64,000 bases of DNA from Panacagrimonas perspica. GTDB lineage: Bacteria; Pseudomonadota; Gammaproteobacteria; Nevskiales; Nevskiaceae. Shown here in pieces: positions 54,197 through 62,476 of the stretch. A model generated the notes under the pieces. That model worked only from the letters and a program-made list of their open reading frames with translations. It was not told where the DNA came from and did not search any database. Made by a program: the position numbers and the translations under genes. The stretch spans positions 1,243,534 through 1,307,533 of the forward strand of contig NZ_SOBT01000008.1 in assembly GCF_004364935.1 (NCBI RefSeq), given 5' to 3'. Each line of letters starts with the position of its first letter. Positions within the stretch are counted from its first letter, which is position 1.

Positions 54197-57100
54197 TCAG
54201 TGCGCAGCCGCGATGGGCTGGTCGCCAGGGGCCGCCTCGATCGCCTTGCGGGCGCGTCGCGCGCCCGTCGCCTTGCGCACCAGCAGATAGAACAGCGGCG
54301 TCAGCAGCAGGCCGAAGAAGGTCACGCCGAGCATTCCGGAGAACACCGCGACGCCCATCGCGTGACGCATCTCGGCACCTGCACCGCTGGCGAACACCAG
54401 CGGCACGACACCCATGATGAACGCCAGCGACGTCATCAGGATCGGACGAAGGCGCAGCTTCGCCGCGTCGAGAACGGCGCGCAGCGGACGTTCGCCCTGG
54501 ATCTCGCGCTCGCGTGCGAACTCCACGATCAGGATCGCGTTCTTGCTGGCCAGACCCACCAGGACGATCAGGCCGATCTGCGTGAAGATGTTGTTGTCGC
54601 CGCCGGAGATCTTCACGCCGAGGATCGCGGACAGCAGCACCATCGGCATGATCAGGATCACAGCCAACGGCAACCCGAGACTCTCGTACTGCGCGGCGAG
54701 CACCAGGAACACCAGCAATACGACCAGCGGGAACACCAGCACCGCGGTGTTGCCGGCGAGGATCTGCTGGTAGGTCAGCTCGGTCCACTCGAAGCTCATC
54801 CCGTTCGGCAGTTCCTGCTGCGCCAGGCGCTCCATCGCCGCTTGTGCCTGGCCCGAGCTGTAGCCGTTCGCGGGGCCGCCGTTGATCTCGGCGGTCGGAT
54901 AGCCGTTGTAGTGCATCACGCGATCCGGCCCCGACGTGCTCTTCACGGTCACGAAGGAACCCAGCGGAATCATGTCGCCAGAGGCATTGCGCGTCTTGAG
55001 CTTCACGATGTCCTCGGGCTGCAGACGGAACGCCGGCTCGGCTTGGGCGTTGACCTGATAGGTGCGGCCGAACAGGTTGAAGTCGTTGACGTACAGCGAG
55101 CCCAGGTACACCTGCAACGTGTCGAAGAGATCCTGCAGCGCCACGCCCTGCGACTGCGCCTTCTCGCGATCCACGTCGGCGTCGACCTGCGGCACGTTCA
55201 CCTGGTAGCCCGAGAACAGGTGCTGCAGTTCCGGGCTCGCGTTGCCCTTCGCGATCAGGTTCTGCGTCTGCTTGAACAGCTCTTCGAAACCGACGCCGCC
55301 GCGATCCTCGATCTGCATGCGAAAGCCGCCGATCGTGCCCAGCCCGATCACCGGGGGCGGTGGGAACACCGCGACGAAGGCTTCCTGGATCTTGCCGTAC
55401 TGCTGGCCGAGCGCACTCGCGATGGCCTGCGCCGACAGCGACGGATCCTTGCGCTGCTCGAACGGATCGAGCGTGACGAAGACGATGCCCGAGCTGGAAC
55501 TGTTGGTGAACCCGTTGATGTTCAGACCGGGGAACGCCACCGCGCTCTCGGTGCCAGGCTGCGCGAGAGCCAGTTCGCTCATGCGACGGATCACCGCCTC
55601 GGTGCGGTCCAAGGTCGCGGCATCCGGCAACTGCGCGAAGGCCACCAGGTATTGCTTGTCCTGCGGCGGCACGAACCCCGTCGGCGTCTTCGCAAATCCG
55701 AACGCCGTCAGCGCGATCAGGCCGCCGTAGACGAACAGCGCGATGCCGCCTGCGCGCAGCACGCGCCCCACACCTTTCACGTAACCCTTGGATGCACGCT
55801 CGAAGAAGCGGTTGAACGGACGGAAGAACCAGCCAAACGTCGCGTTGATGCCGCGCGTGAGTCGATCCGGCGCCGCGCCGTGTTCCTTGAGCAGCAGCGC
55901 GGACAGCGCCGGCGACAGCGTCAGCGAATTGATCGCCGAGATCACCGTGCTGATGGCGATCGTCAGCGCGAACTGCTTGTAGAACTGGCCGGTCAGTCCG
56001 CTGATGAACGCTGTCGGGATGAACACCGCCGACAGCACCAGCGCGGTGGCGACGATCGGGCCGGTGACCTCGCGCATGGCTTGCCGCGTGGCCTCCACCG
56101 GCTTCAGGCCCTTGCTGATATTCCGCTCGACGTTCTCCACGACGACGATCGCGTCGTCCACGACGATGCCGATGGCGAGCACAAGGCCGAACAGTGACAG
56201 CGCGTTGAGCGAGAAGCCCAGCAGATACATCACGGCGAAGGTGCCGACCAGCGACACCGGCACCGCGATCAGCGGAATGATCGAGGCGCGCCAGGTCTGC
56301 AGGAACACGATGACGACCAGCACCACGAGCAGGATCGCCTCGATCAGCGTGTGCACGACCGCCTCGATGGAGCCGCGCACGAACACGGTCGGGTCATAGA
56401 CGATGCGATAGTCCACGCCCTGCGGGAAATCCTTCTTCAACTCCGTCATGCGCGCACGCACGCGCTCGGAAATCTCGATGGCGTTGCTGCCCGGCCGCTG
56501 GAAGATCGGGATGGCGGCAGCAGCCTGGTTGTCGAGAAGAGCGCGCAGCGCGTAGGTATCCGCGCCCAGTTCCAGGCGCGCCACGTCGCCGAGCCGCGTC
56601 ACCTGCCCGAGTTCGCCGGTCTTCAGGATGATGTTGCGAAAATCATCCTCGCTGACAAGGCGACCCTTGGTGTTGATCGAGAGCTGGAACGAGGTGCCGC
56701 TCGCCTTGGGCGGCGCGCCGAGCTGGCCGGCCGCCACCTGCACGTTCTGCGCGCGGATGGCGCGCACCACGTCGCTCGCCGTCATGCCGCGGCTGGCGAT
56801 CTTTTCAGGGTCCAGCCACACACGCATCGAGTAGTTGCCGGCGCCGAACACCTGGACGTCGCCCACGCCATCCAGACGCGCGAGTTCGTCCTTCACGCGC
56901 AGCAGCGCGTAGTTGGCGAGATACAGCGTGTCGTAGCGATCGTCGGGCGACACGAGGTGCACGACCATCGTCAGATCGGGCGATGCCTTGTTGGTGGTCA
57001 CGCCCAGGCGCTGGACGACTTCCGGCAATTTGGGCAGCGTCTGCGCCACGCGGTTCTGCACCTGGACCTGCGCCTGGTCGATGTTCGTGCCCAGCGCGAA

Positions 57101-57385
57101 CGTCACGGTGAGCGTCATCACGCCGTCGGCCGTCGCCTGAGAGGACTGGTAGAGCATGTCCTCCACGCCATTGATGGCCTGCTCCAGCGGACTCGCGACG
57201 GTCTCGCCGATGACCTTGGGATTGGCGCCCGGAAAGACCGCGCGAACGACAACGGTCGGTGGCACCACTTCCGGGTATTCGCTGATCGGCAGCTGCGGCA
57301 GCGCGAGCAGACCCGCGAGAAAGATCAAGGCTGAAAGCACGCCCGCGAAGATCGGCCGGCTGATGAAGAACTGCGAGAGTTTCAT
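54197..57385 (-). CDS. RND (HAE1) multidrug efflux permease, MexF-like
   Basis: A 1062-residue proton-driven inner-membrane pump. It has the HAE1 start (FFISRPIFAGVLSALIFLAG), twelve membrane segments in two halves, and two large periplasmic loops. GVGDVQVFGAGNYSMRVWLDPEK lies near residue 170, and the Asp-Asp pair IVVDDAIVVVENVER near 410 is the proton relay in helix 4. It lies between the adaptor and channel genes. The substrate cannot be read; the MexF-like group often exports chloramphenicol, quinolones or quorum signals. Confidence 0.96.
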   Translation of the reverse strand: MKLSQFFISRPIFAGVLSALIFLAGLLALPQLPISEYPEVVPPTVVVRAVFPGANPKVIGETVASPLEQAINGVEDMLYQSSQATADGVMTLTVTFALGTNIDQAQVQVQNRVAQTLPKLPEVVQRLGVTTNKASPDLTMVVHLVSPDDRYDTLYLANYALLRVKDELARLDGVGDVQVFGAGNYSMRVWLDPEKIASRGMTASDVVRAIRAQNVQVAAGQLGAPPKASGTSFQLSINTKGRLVSEDDFRNIILKTGELGQVTRLGDVARLELGADTYALRALLDNQAAAAIPIFQRPGSNAIEISERVRARMTELKKDFPQGVDYRIVYDPTVFVRGSIEAVVHTLIEAILLVVLVVIVFLQTWRASIIPLIAVPVSLVGTFAVMYLLGFSLNALSLFGLVLAIGIVVDDAIVVVENVERNISKGLKPVEATRQAMREVTGPIVATALVLSAVFIPTAFISGLTGQFYKQFALTIAISTVISAINSLTLSPALSALLLKEHGAAPDRLTRGINATFGWFFRPFNRFFERASKGYVKGVGRVLRAGGIALFVYGGLIALTAFGFAKTPTGFVPPQDKQYLVAFAQLPDAATLDRTEAVIRRMSELALAQPGTESAVAFPGLNINGFTNSSSSGIVFVTLDPFEQRKDPSLSAQAIASALGQQYGKIQEAFVAVFPPPPVIGLGTIGGFRMQIEDRGGVGFEELFKQTQNLIAKGNASPELQHLFSGYQVNVPQVDADVDREKAQSQGVALQDLFDTLQVYLGSLYVNDFNLFGRTYQVNAQAEPAFRLQPEDIVKLKTRNASGDMIPLGSFVTVKSTSGPDRVMHYNGYPTAEINGGPANGYSSGQAQAAMERLAQQELPNGMSFEWTELTYQQILAGNTAVLVFPLVVLLVFLVLAAQYESLGLPLAVILIMPMVLLSAILGVKISGGDNNIFTQIGLIVLVGLASKNAILIVEFAREREIQGERPLRAVLDAAKLRLRPILMTSLAFIMGVVPLVFASGAGAEMRHAMGVAVFSGMLGVTFFGLLLTPLFYLLVRKATGARRARKAIEAAPGDQPIAAAH

Positions 57386-57431
57386 GGTGCGTGCTTCCTG
57401 TAATGCGGCAGCGAACGGATACCGGCGTTAC

Positions 57432-58682
57432 TTAGCGCTGCGAGCGCAACGTGGCGCCTTCGACGCTGCTGGCGGCGATCCGGGTGGACGGCGAGACGCT
57501 GGCGACCTGGCGCAGGCCCGCTGCCTGCTCGTTCATCGCGACGCGCGTCGGCGCCACGACATCGCCCGGCTTCACGTGTTGCAGACCGTTGACGACGACC
57601 ACGTCATCGGCACCAAGGCCTTCGCGCACGACCCGCAGGCCGTCGATCTGAGGACCGAGTTCGATGAAACGCGACGCCAGCCGGTTGTCGGGGCCGAGCA
57701 CGAGCACGAACTTGCGGCCCAGGTCGGTGCCCACCGCGCGGTCTTCGATCAGCACCGTGTCGCGGTTCTCTCCACCCACCAGGCGAATGCGCGCGAACAG
57801 TCCCGGCGTGTAGCGGCCGTCCGGATTGGCGAACACTGCGCGGGCGCGGATCGTGCCCGTCGTCGGGTCGACCTGGTTGTCGACGAAGTCCAGCCGTCCT
57901 TCGTGCGGATAGCCGGTCTCGTCGACCAGGCCCATGAACACGCCGCGCGCCGCGTCGCCCTCACCGGAACGTGCGAGCTGCGCGTACCGCAGGTAAGTGC
58001 GTTCGTCGGCGTCGAAGTACGCATGGACGGCGTCGTCGGAGACCAGCGTGGTCAGCAGGCTCTGGCTGGTGACGAGGTTGCCGGCGGTGATCAGTGCACG
58101 GGACACGCGGCCGTCGAGCGGCGCGCGCACCTCGGTGAACTCGCGGTTGAGTCGGGCCGACTCCAGCGCGGCGGTCGTTGCGTCGAGTTGCCCTCGCGCC
58201 GACGACACCCCGGCACCGAGACGGTCGTACTCCTCGCGCGAGATGGCGTTGGCGACGATCAGGCGCTCGGCGCGTGCCTGGTTCGCGCGGGCCAGATCGA
58301 GATCGGATTCCGCCCGGGCCAGTTCGCCCTTCAGGCGATCGGTCTCGGCCTGGAACGGCCGCGGGTCGATGACGAACAGAAGCTGGCCCTTCTTGACGCG
58401 CGCTCCGTCCGGAAACGCGACGCGGTCGACGTAGCCGGCCACGCGCGGACGGACTTCCACTGTGTTCACGGCCTGCAGGCGGCCGGTGAACTCCTGCCAT
58501 TCGTGCAGCGGGCGATGAATCACCGGCGCGACGGTGACTTCGGTCGGTGCCGGCGCCGCGGTCTCCGGCTGCGCCTGGCTCTGGTGGATCGTGGCGGCGG
58601 CCGCGATGGCGGCCAGGACCGGGAGCGCCGACAGCAGGGCGCGGCGGGTGAATGTGCGGGCTTCAATCTTTGCGATGGACAT
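57432..58682 (-). CDS. RND periplasmic adaptor (membrane fusion protein)
   Basis: A 416-residue adaptor. It has a signal region with a twin-Arg-like RR followed by LLSALPVLAAIAAAATI (about residues 14-32), the lipoyl half-motif RPRVAGYVDRVAFPDGARVKKGQLLFVIDPRPF near 75, and a coiled-coil hairpin (about 108-175). The second lipoyl half EFTEVRAPLDGRVSRA is near 180, with a beta-barrel domain beyond. The ATG at 58682 is the first gene of the pump operon, 46 bp ahead of the permease, and divergent from tetR. Confidence 0.95.
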   Translation of the reverse strand: MSIAKIEARTFTRRALLSALPVLAAIAAAATIHQSQAQPETAAPAPTEVTVAPVIHRPLHEWQEFTGRLQAVNTVEVRPRVAGYVDRVAFPDGARVKKGQLLFVIDPRPFQAETDRLKGELARAESDLDLARANQARAERLIVANAISREEYDRLGAGVSSARGQLDATTAALESARLNREFTEVRAPLDGRVSRALITAGNLVTSQSLLTTLVSDDAVHAYFDADERTYLRYAQLARSGEGDAARGVFMGLVDETGYPHEGRLDFVDNQVDPTTGTIRARAVFANPDGRYTPGLFARIRLVGGENRDTVLIEDRAVGTDLGRKFVLVLGPDNRLASRFIELGPQIDGLRVVREGLGADDVVVVNGLQHVKPGDVVAPTRVAMNEQAAGLRQVASVSPSTRIAASSVEGATLRSQR

Positions 58683-58811
58683 CTGACGACTCCTGGACTC
58701 GTTGCGACCCGGCGTCGCGAGTTGCGGCGCCACCGACTTCCCTTTCCGCTGCCGAGGCCCCTGATCAGCGGCCTTGACAGCGGTTGGCAACGAACCGACT
58801 CTAGGCGTCGG

Positions 58812-58864
58812 GTGTTACCGGTCAGTCACTCTTGAATGACAAGTTAGTGACCGGTCAGTAACAC
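58812..58864. promoter_or_regulatory. Symmetric TetR operator between the efflux operon and tetR
   Basis: Two 19-bp arms, at 58812-58830 (GTGTTACCGGTCAGTCACT) and 58846-58864 (AGTGACCGGTCAGTAACAC), are 15 bp apart. Their outer parts are inverted repeats (GTGTTAC / GTAACAC and GTCACT / AGTGAC). The core ACCGGTCAGT is a direct repeat 33 bp apart, and each core holds an ACCGGT palindrome. This is a strong candidate site for one or two TetR dimers controlling both promoters. Confidence 0.75.
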
Positions 58865-58881
58865 GTCAAGCGGAGATTCTC

Positions 58882-59505
58882 ATGAATCCAGGTAAAAGCA
58901 GGCAAGCTGAGGCGGCAGAACGAGTTATTCCCGGATCGCCGAAGCCGCGAGTGCGGGATCGCATCTTTCAGACGGCGCGCGAGCTGTTCTACCGGCAGGG
59001 CATCCGGGCGGTCGGGGTCGACACGATCGCCAACGAAGCCGGCACCAACAAGATGAGCTTCTACCGCAGCTTCACGTCGAAGGACGAGCTCGTGGCGGAA
59101 TATCTGCGCGACCAGGAAAAGCAGGGCTGGGAGTGGTGGGACGAGGTCATCGCGGTGCACGCCGGCAACCCGCGCGCACAGGTCGAAGCCCTGTTCGACG
59201 CCCATGTCAGCCGCACCTGTGAATGCGATTCGCGCGGCTGCGCGCTGGCCAACGCCGCAGTCGAGATTCCGGAAGAAGGTCATCCCGCCCGCGAGGTGGT
59301 CGAGCAGTACAAGGCCGAGATGCGGCGTCGCTTTCGCAGCCTTGCCCACCAGATGGGCGTGCGCGAACCCGACGAGCTCGGCGATTCGCTGATGCTGCTG
59401 TGGGAAGGCAGCTATCTCACACGACTGACCTTCTCGGCCACGAACGGACCGGCGCAGGGCGCGGCCAATGCGGCCAGGATGCTGATCCGGGCCCACTCGG
59501 CCTGA
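58882..59505 (+). CDS. TetR-family repressor of the RND pump (inferred)
   Basis: A 207-residue regulator. The helix-turn-helix is at residues ~25-70 (DRIFQTARELFYRQGIRAVGVDTIANEAGTNKMSFYRSF). The C-terminal ligand domain holds a CECDSRGCALANAA cysteine cluster near residue 112, a pattern common in this TetR subgroup. A CGGAG ribosome site lies 8 nt before the ATG. It is divergent from the efflux operon across a near-perfect operator. The ligand is unknown; the cysteines could sense oxidants or electrophiles. Confidence 0.93.
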   Translation: MNPGKSRQAEAAERVIPGSPKPRVRDRIFQTARELFYRQGIRAVGVDTIANEAGTNKMSFYRSFTSKDELVAEYLRDQEKQGWEWWDEVIAVHAGNPRAQVEALFDAHVSRTCECDSRGCALANAAVEIPEEGHPAREVVEQYKAEMRRRFRSLAHQMGVREPDELGDSLMLLWEGSYLTRLTFSATNGPAQGAANAARMLIRAHSA

Positions 59506-59606
59506 GACGACTGCAACGCGGGCCGCTAGCCGGCCCGCCATACGTCACCTGCAATGGAGTGGCGTGCGTCTTTGAAGAGAGCGCCGTCATGCGCCCTCCC
59601 CCATCC

Positions 59607-60497
59607 TCAAACCAGCTTCAACTCCGCGAGCACGCTCCCGAGATGTACGCGCGCGGCGCCGTCCAGCGATCGGATCGGCAACGGCAGGCTCGGACGATCC
59701 GCCAACCCCAGAAGCTCCGCCGCCGTCGCGATCACGCGAAGTCCGCCGTACTGACGAAACAAGGCCCAGAGCGGCTGCAGGCGCTCGGATCGCCGCACAG
59801 CCTCTTGCGCCTCGCCCGCTTGCGCCGCGCGAACGATGTGCAGCGCGGCTTGCGGAAACAGGCCACCGACAACCGAGTACCAGTTGTCGCATCCCGCGTT
59901 GAGCCCGTCCGCGCCCGCCCAGTCACCGCTGACGCCGATCGCGACCCGGGAAGGAACCAAGGCGCGCAGCCGTTCGACGCGAGCCCTGGCTGCATCGCGA
60001 TCCGCGGACACGGGAGGAATCTTGATGGCGCGGACCTGCGGAAGCTGGGCGATCCGGCCATGCAGCTCGTCACTGAATTCGAAATGGGTCGTGCCCGGGT
60101 TGTCGTAGATGCAAAGCGGCACCGACAGCGTCCGGGTCACGGCCTCGTAGAGACCGAAGACCTCCTCGGCCGTGAGCTTCTGGTACGACACGGGCGCGAG
60201 CAGCACCGCGCTCGCCCCGGCTTTCTGGGCGTCCTGCGCAAGATCGATCACATCGCGCAGGCGCAGCGCGCCGATCCCGACCATCACCGGCACATTGCCG
60301 GCGTTCTCCACGGCGAGCTGCGCGACGCGCAAGCGCTCGGCCCGCGCGAGATAGGGATAGCTGCCCGTCGATCCCAGCGCGCCGATCGAATCGACGCCGG
60401 CCGACGCCAGGCGTTCGATCAGCCGAACGAACGCGGGCTCGTCGACGCCGGCCTCGTTCATCGGCGTCAGCGGGAAAGCGCTCAGCCCGGAGAACAT
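59607..60497 (-). CDS. DapA/DHDPS-family aldolase
   Basis: A 296-residue TIM-barrel lyase. It starts MFSGLSAFPLTPMNEAGVDEP, with the GSTGSYPYLARAER phosphate/substrate loop near residue 43. The catalytic Tyr is in CIYDNPGTT near 133, and the Schiff-base Lys in AIKIPPVS near 161. The genome's true DapA is unlikely to be this one, as the region has no lysine genes and the GSTGE motif is altered to GSTGS. Substrate unknown; a pyruvate-type aldolase or hydratase role is likely. Confidence 0.92.
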   Translation of the reverse strand: MFSGLSAFPLTPMNEAGVDEPAFVRLIERLASAGVDSIGALGSTGSYPYLARAERLRVAQLAVENAGNVPVMVGIGALRLRDVIDLAQDAQKAGASAVLLAPVSYQKLTAEEVFGLYEAVTRTLSVPLCIYDNPGTTHFEFSDELHGRIAQLPQVRAIKIPPVSADRDAARARVERLRALVPSRVAIGVSGDWAGADGLNAGCDNWYSVVGGLFPQAALHIVRAAQAGEAQEAVRRSERLQPLWALFRQYGGLRVIATAAELLGLADRPSLPLPIRSLDGAARVHLGSVLAELKLV

Positions 60498-60769
60498 GGC
60501 GCATCGCTCCCGATGGAATTCGCCGCCGCAGGTTTCGGCCCCGCTGGCGACGGCTCGCCGTAGCGCAGTTGCGGCGTGCAGCCCGCGATCCCCGGCGCGA
60601 CCCATACCCACCGCCACTGCGTCGTTCGAGTCGTCGGGTTCACGGTTGCCATCAGCAGATTCTTCCATTCCGGCGCCTTGGGTGCATCTGACCGGCGACG
60701 GCGCTGCGCCAACGAATCATCCGGCCGCCACTTGAAAAGCCCCGCGCGCCATTCATTGATAGAACTCAT
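60482..60769 (-). CDS. Possible small protein of unknown function (low support)
   Basis: A 95-residue frame starting MSSINEWRAGLFKW, rich in Trp, Arg and Pro. Its ATG (60767-60769) overlaps the start codon of the divergent metallophosphoesterase gene, and its end overlaps the DapA-family start by 16 bp. No family or ribosome site is clear. Compact packing is the only support; it may not be a gene. Confidence 0.3.
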   Translation of the reverse strand: MSSINEWRAGLFKWRPDDSLAQRRRRSDAPKAPEWKNLLMATVNPTTRTTQWRWVWVAPGIAGCTPQLRYGEPSPAGPKPAAANSIGSDAPCSPG

Positions 60770-61916
60770 GCGCCGTCGGCCCATTCCCACTCTGCTGGTC
60801 GTCAGCTTGCTGCTGCATGCTCTGATCGCCTGGCGCCTGCTGCCCGCTCTCGATGGCGGTGCCTGGGTCGTCGCGATCGGAAGTGTGGCTTTCGGGCTGT
60901 CCGCGGTCCTCGTGCCGGCGCCCTTGCTGGTCCGCCTTGCGGGCCTGCCGCGAAAGGCGGGCGACGTGCTCGCCTGGGCCGGCTATCTGGCGATGGGCCT
61001 GTTCTCGACGTTGTTCGTCGCCACCCTGCTGCGCGAACTGGTGCTGGCGGCCGTGCTGATCGGAAGTGTCGTTGCGTCGGCGCCGGTCGACTTCGACGTC
61101 TGGCGCACGATGACAGCACGCTTCGTCGTCGCACTGGCCGCCACCGTCAGCCTGCTCGGCCTGTTCAACGCGCGTCGCACGGCGCGCGTCGTGCGCATCG
61201 ACATCCCGCTCGCCGATCTTCCGTCGGCGCTGCAGGGCTTCACGATCGCGCAACTCTCCGACGTGCACGTGGGGCCGACGATCAAGCGTGGTTTTCTCGA
61301 AGCGATCGTGCGACGCGTCAACGCGCTGGATGCCGACGCCGTGGCCATCACCGGCGATCTGGTGGACGGCACGGTGGCGCGGCTGCGCGATCATGTCGCT
61401 CCGCTGGCCGATCTTCGTTCGCGTCACGGCACGTTCGCGGTGACCGGCAATCACGAGCACTACCACGGTGCGGAGGCCTGGGTGACCGAGTGGCGCCGTC
61501 TGGGACTGCAGGTGCTCGACGATCGCAACGTGGTGCTCGAGCACGCCGGCGCCCGCTTGCTGATCGGCGGTGTCACCGACTATTCGATGCATCGCGGCGA
61601 AGATCATCGACGCGCCGCGGTCCAGGCTGCGCAATCCGCGAATGCGGTCTCCGCCAAGGTGCTGCTCGCACACCAGCCGCGTTCCGCCGACGCCGCGTCG
61701 GCGGCGGGTTTCGATCTGCAGCTGTCCGGTCACACGCACGGTGGGCAGTTCTGGCCATGGAACCTGTTCGTGCCGCTGCAACAGCCGTTCGTGGCGGGAC
61801 GGCATCGGCTGAAGCAACTCTGGGTCTATGTCAGTCGCGGGACCGGCTACTGGGGACCGCCGTTGCGATTCGGCGCGCCGTCCGAGATCACCTTCATCCG
61901 CCTGCTTGCCGCCTGA
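60768..61916 (+). CDS. Membrane-anchored metallophosphoesterase (YaeI-like)
   Basis: A 382-residue protein. Four hydrophobic segments in the first ~145 residues anchor it. The calcineurin-like domain carries all metal motifs: SDVHVGP (about 165), GDLVDG (about 198), GNHEHY (about 227), AHQPRS near 300, and GHTHGGQFWPWN near 324. YaeI-like members act on lipid-linked or nucleotide phosphates. The ATG at 60768 is chosen from the membrane-segment start. It ends 28 bp before an SOS box. Confidence 0.92.
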   Translation: MRRRPIPTLLVVSLLLHALIAWRLLPALDGGAWVVAIGSVAFGLSAVLVPAPLLVRLAGLPRKAGDVLAWAGYLAMGLFSTLFVATLLRELVLAAVLIGSVVASAPVDFDVWRTMTARFVVALAATVSLLGLFNARRTARVVRIDIPLADLPSALQGFTIAQLSDVHVGPTIKRGFLEAIVRRVNALDADAVAITGDLVDGTVARLRDHVAPLADLRSRHGTFAVTGNHEHYHGAEAWVTEWRRLGLQVLDDRNVVLEHAGARLLIGGVTDYSMHRGEDHRRAAVQAAQSANAVSAKVLLAHQPRSADAASAAGFDLQLSGHTHGGQFWPWNLFVPLQQPFVAGRHRLKQLWVYVSRGTGYWGPPLRFGAPSEITFIRLLAA

Positions 61917-61944
61917 AGGCTCGCCAACGCCGCTTTCTCTCTGG

Positions 61945-61964
61945 TACTGTATATCCATACAGTG
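61945..61964 (+). promoter_or_regulatory. LexA (SOS) box
   Basis: TACTGTATATCCATACAGTG matches the E. coli consensus CTGT-N8-ACAG exactly in the half-sites, and 17 of 20 positions overall. It ends 18 bp before the ATG of the small membrane-protein gene at 61983, which it should repress until DNA damage. Confidence 0.85.
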
Positions 61965-61982
61965 TCCGTCTGGAGCAGCGAA

Positions 61983-62396
61983 ATGACCTCGACAACCGCA
62001 GCAACAAGCCGATCCTTCATCCGGTATGGCATCGCCACCGCCTTGATCCTGGCCGCCGCCGCTTGGCCGGCGCATGCCGATGCCTTCCTGGTGGGCGCCG
62101 GCATTCTGCTGGGCTTGTCGATGGCGGTCCGGCTGAGTTCGCGCGACCGCAGACGATCGATGACGATGCAGGATTGCCCGCTCGATGCGCTGCCGCCCCA
62201 CTTCGCGACCGACAGCACGGCCTCGACTTCTGCATACCGCCATCACGCGTGGCGCAACGAGCTCACCGGCGAGCTGCTCGAACGATCACGACGGCGACTC
62301 ACGTCCTCCGCCGGTCGCAGGCACGGCGCACGCCCTTCGGCTCCACGGACCTCGATGACGTATGTCCGCATCGGAGCGGCCGACGGCATCCGCTGA
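61983..62396 (+). CDS. Small SOS-controlled membrane protein (inferred), unknown function
   Basis: A 137-residue protein starting at the ATG 61983 (CTGGAG site 7-8 nt upstream). A hydrophobic segment (about 15-31, ending AWPAHADA like a signal-peptide cleavage site) and a second (34-50) are followed by a basic Ser/Arg/Thr-rich cytoplasmic or periplasmic region of ~85 residues. No family is recognised. A near-consensus LexA box directly upstream implies induction by DNA damage. Small SOS membrane proteins in other bacteria (SidA, YneA) block division, which makes that a testable role here, though no similarity is visible. Confidence 0.7.
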   Translation: MTSTTAATSRSFIRYGIATALILAAAAWPAHADAFLVGAGILLGLSMAVRLSSRDRRRSMTMQDCPLDALPPHFATDSTASTSAYRHHAWRNELTGELLERSRRRLTSSAGRRHGARPSAPRTSMTYVRIGAADGIR

Positions 62397-62476
62397 GACT
62401 TCGCCTGGTGCAGCGCGTCGTAGGCCTCTGACGACGCGAGCCCATCCCGCTTCGAATCGGGGAAGGGCCGTGCCGG

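Noticed and set aside
54176-56197. Long plus-strand frame opposite the RND permease
   Set aside because: It is a shadow of a clearly real pump gene; low-complexity His/Arg/Glu composition.
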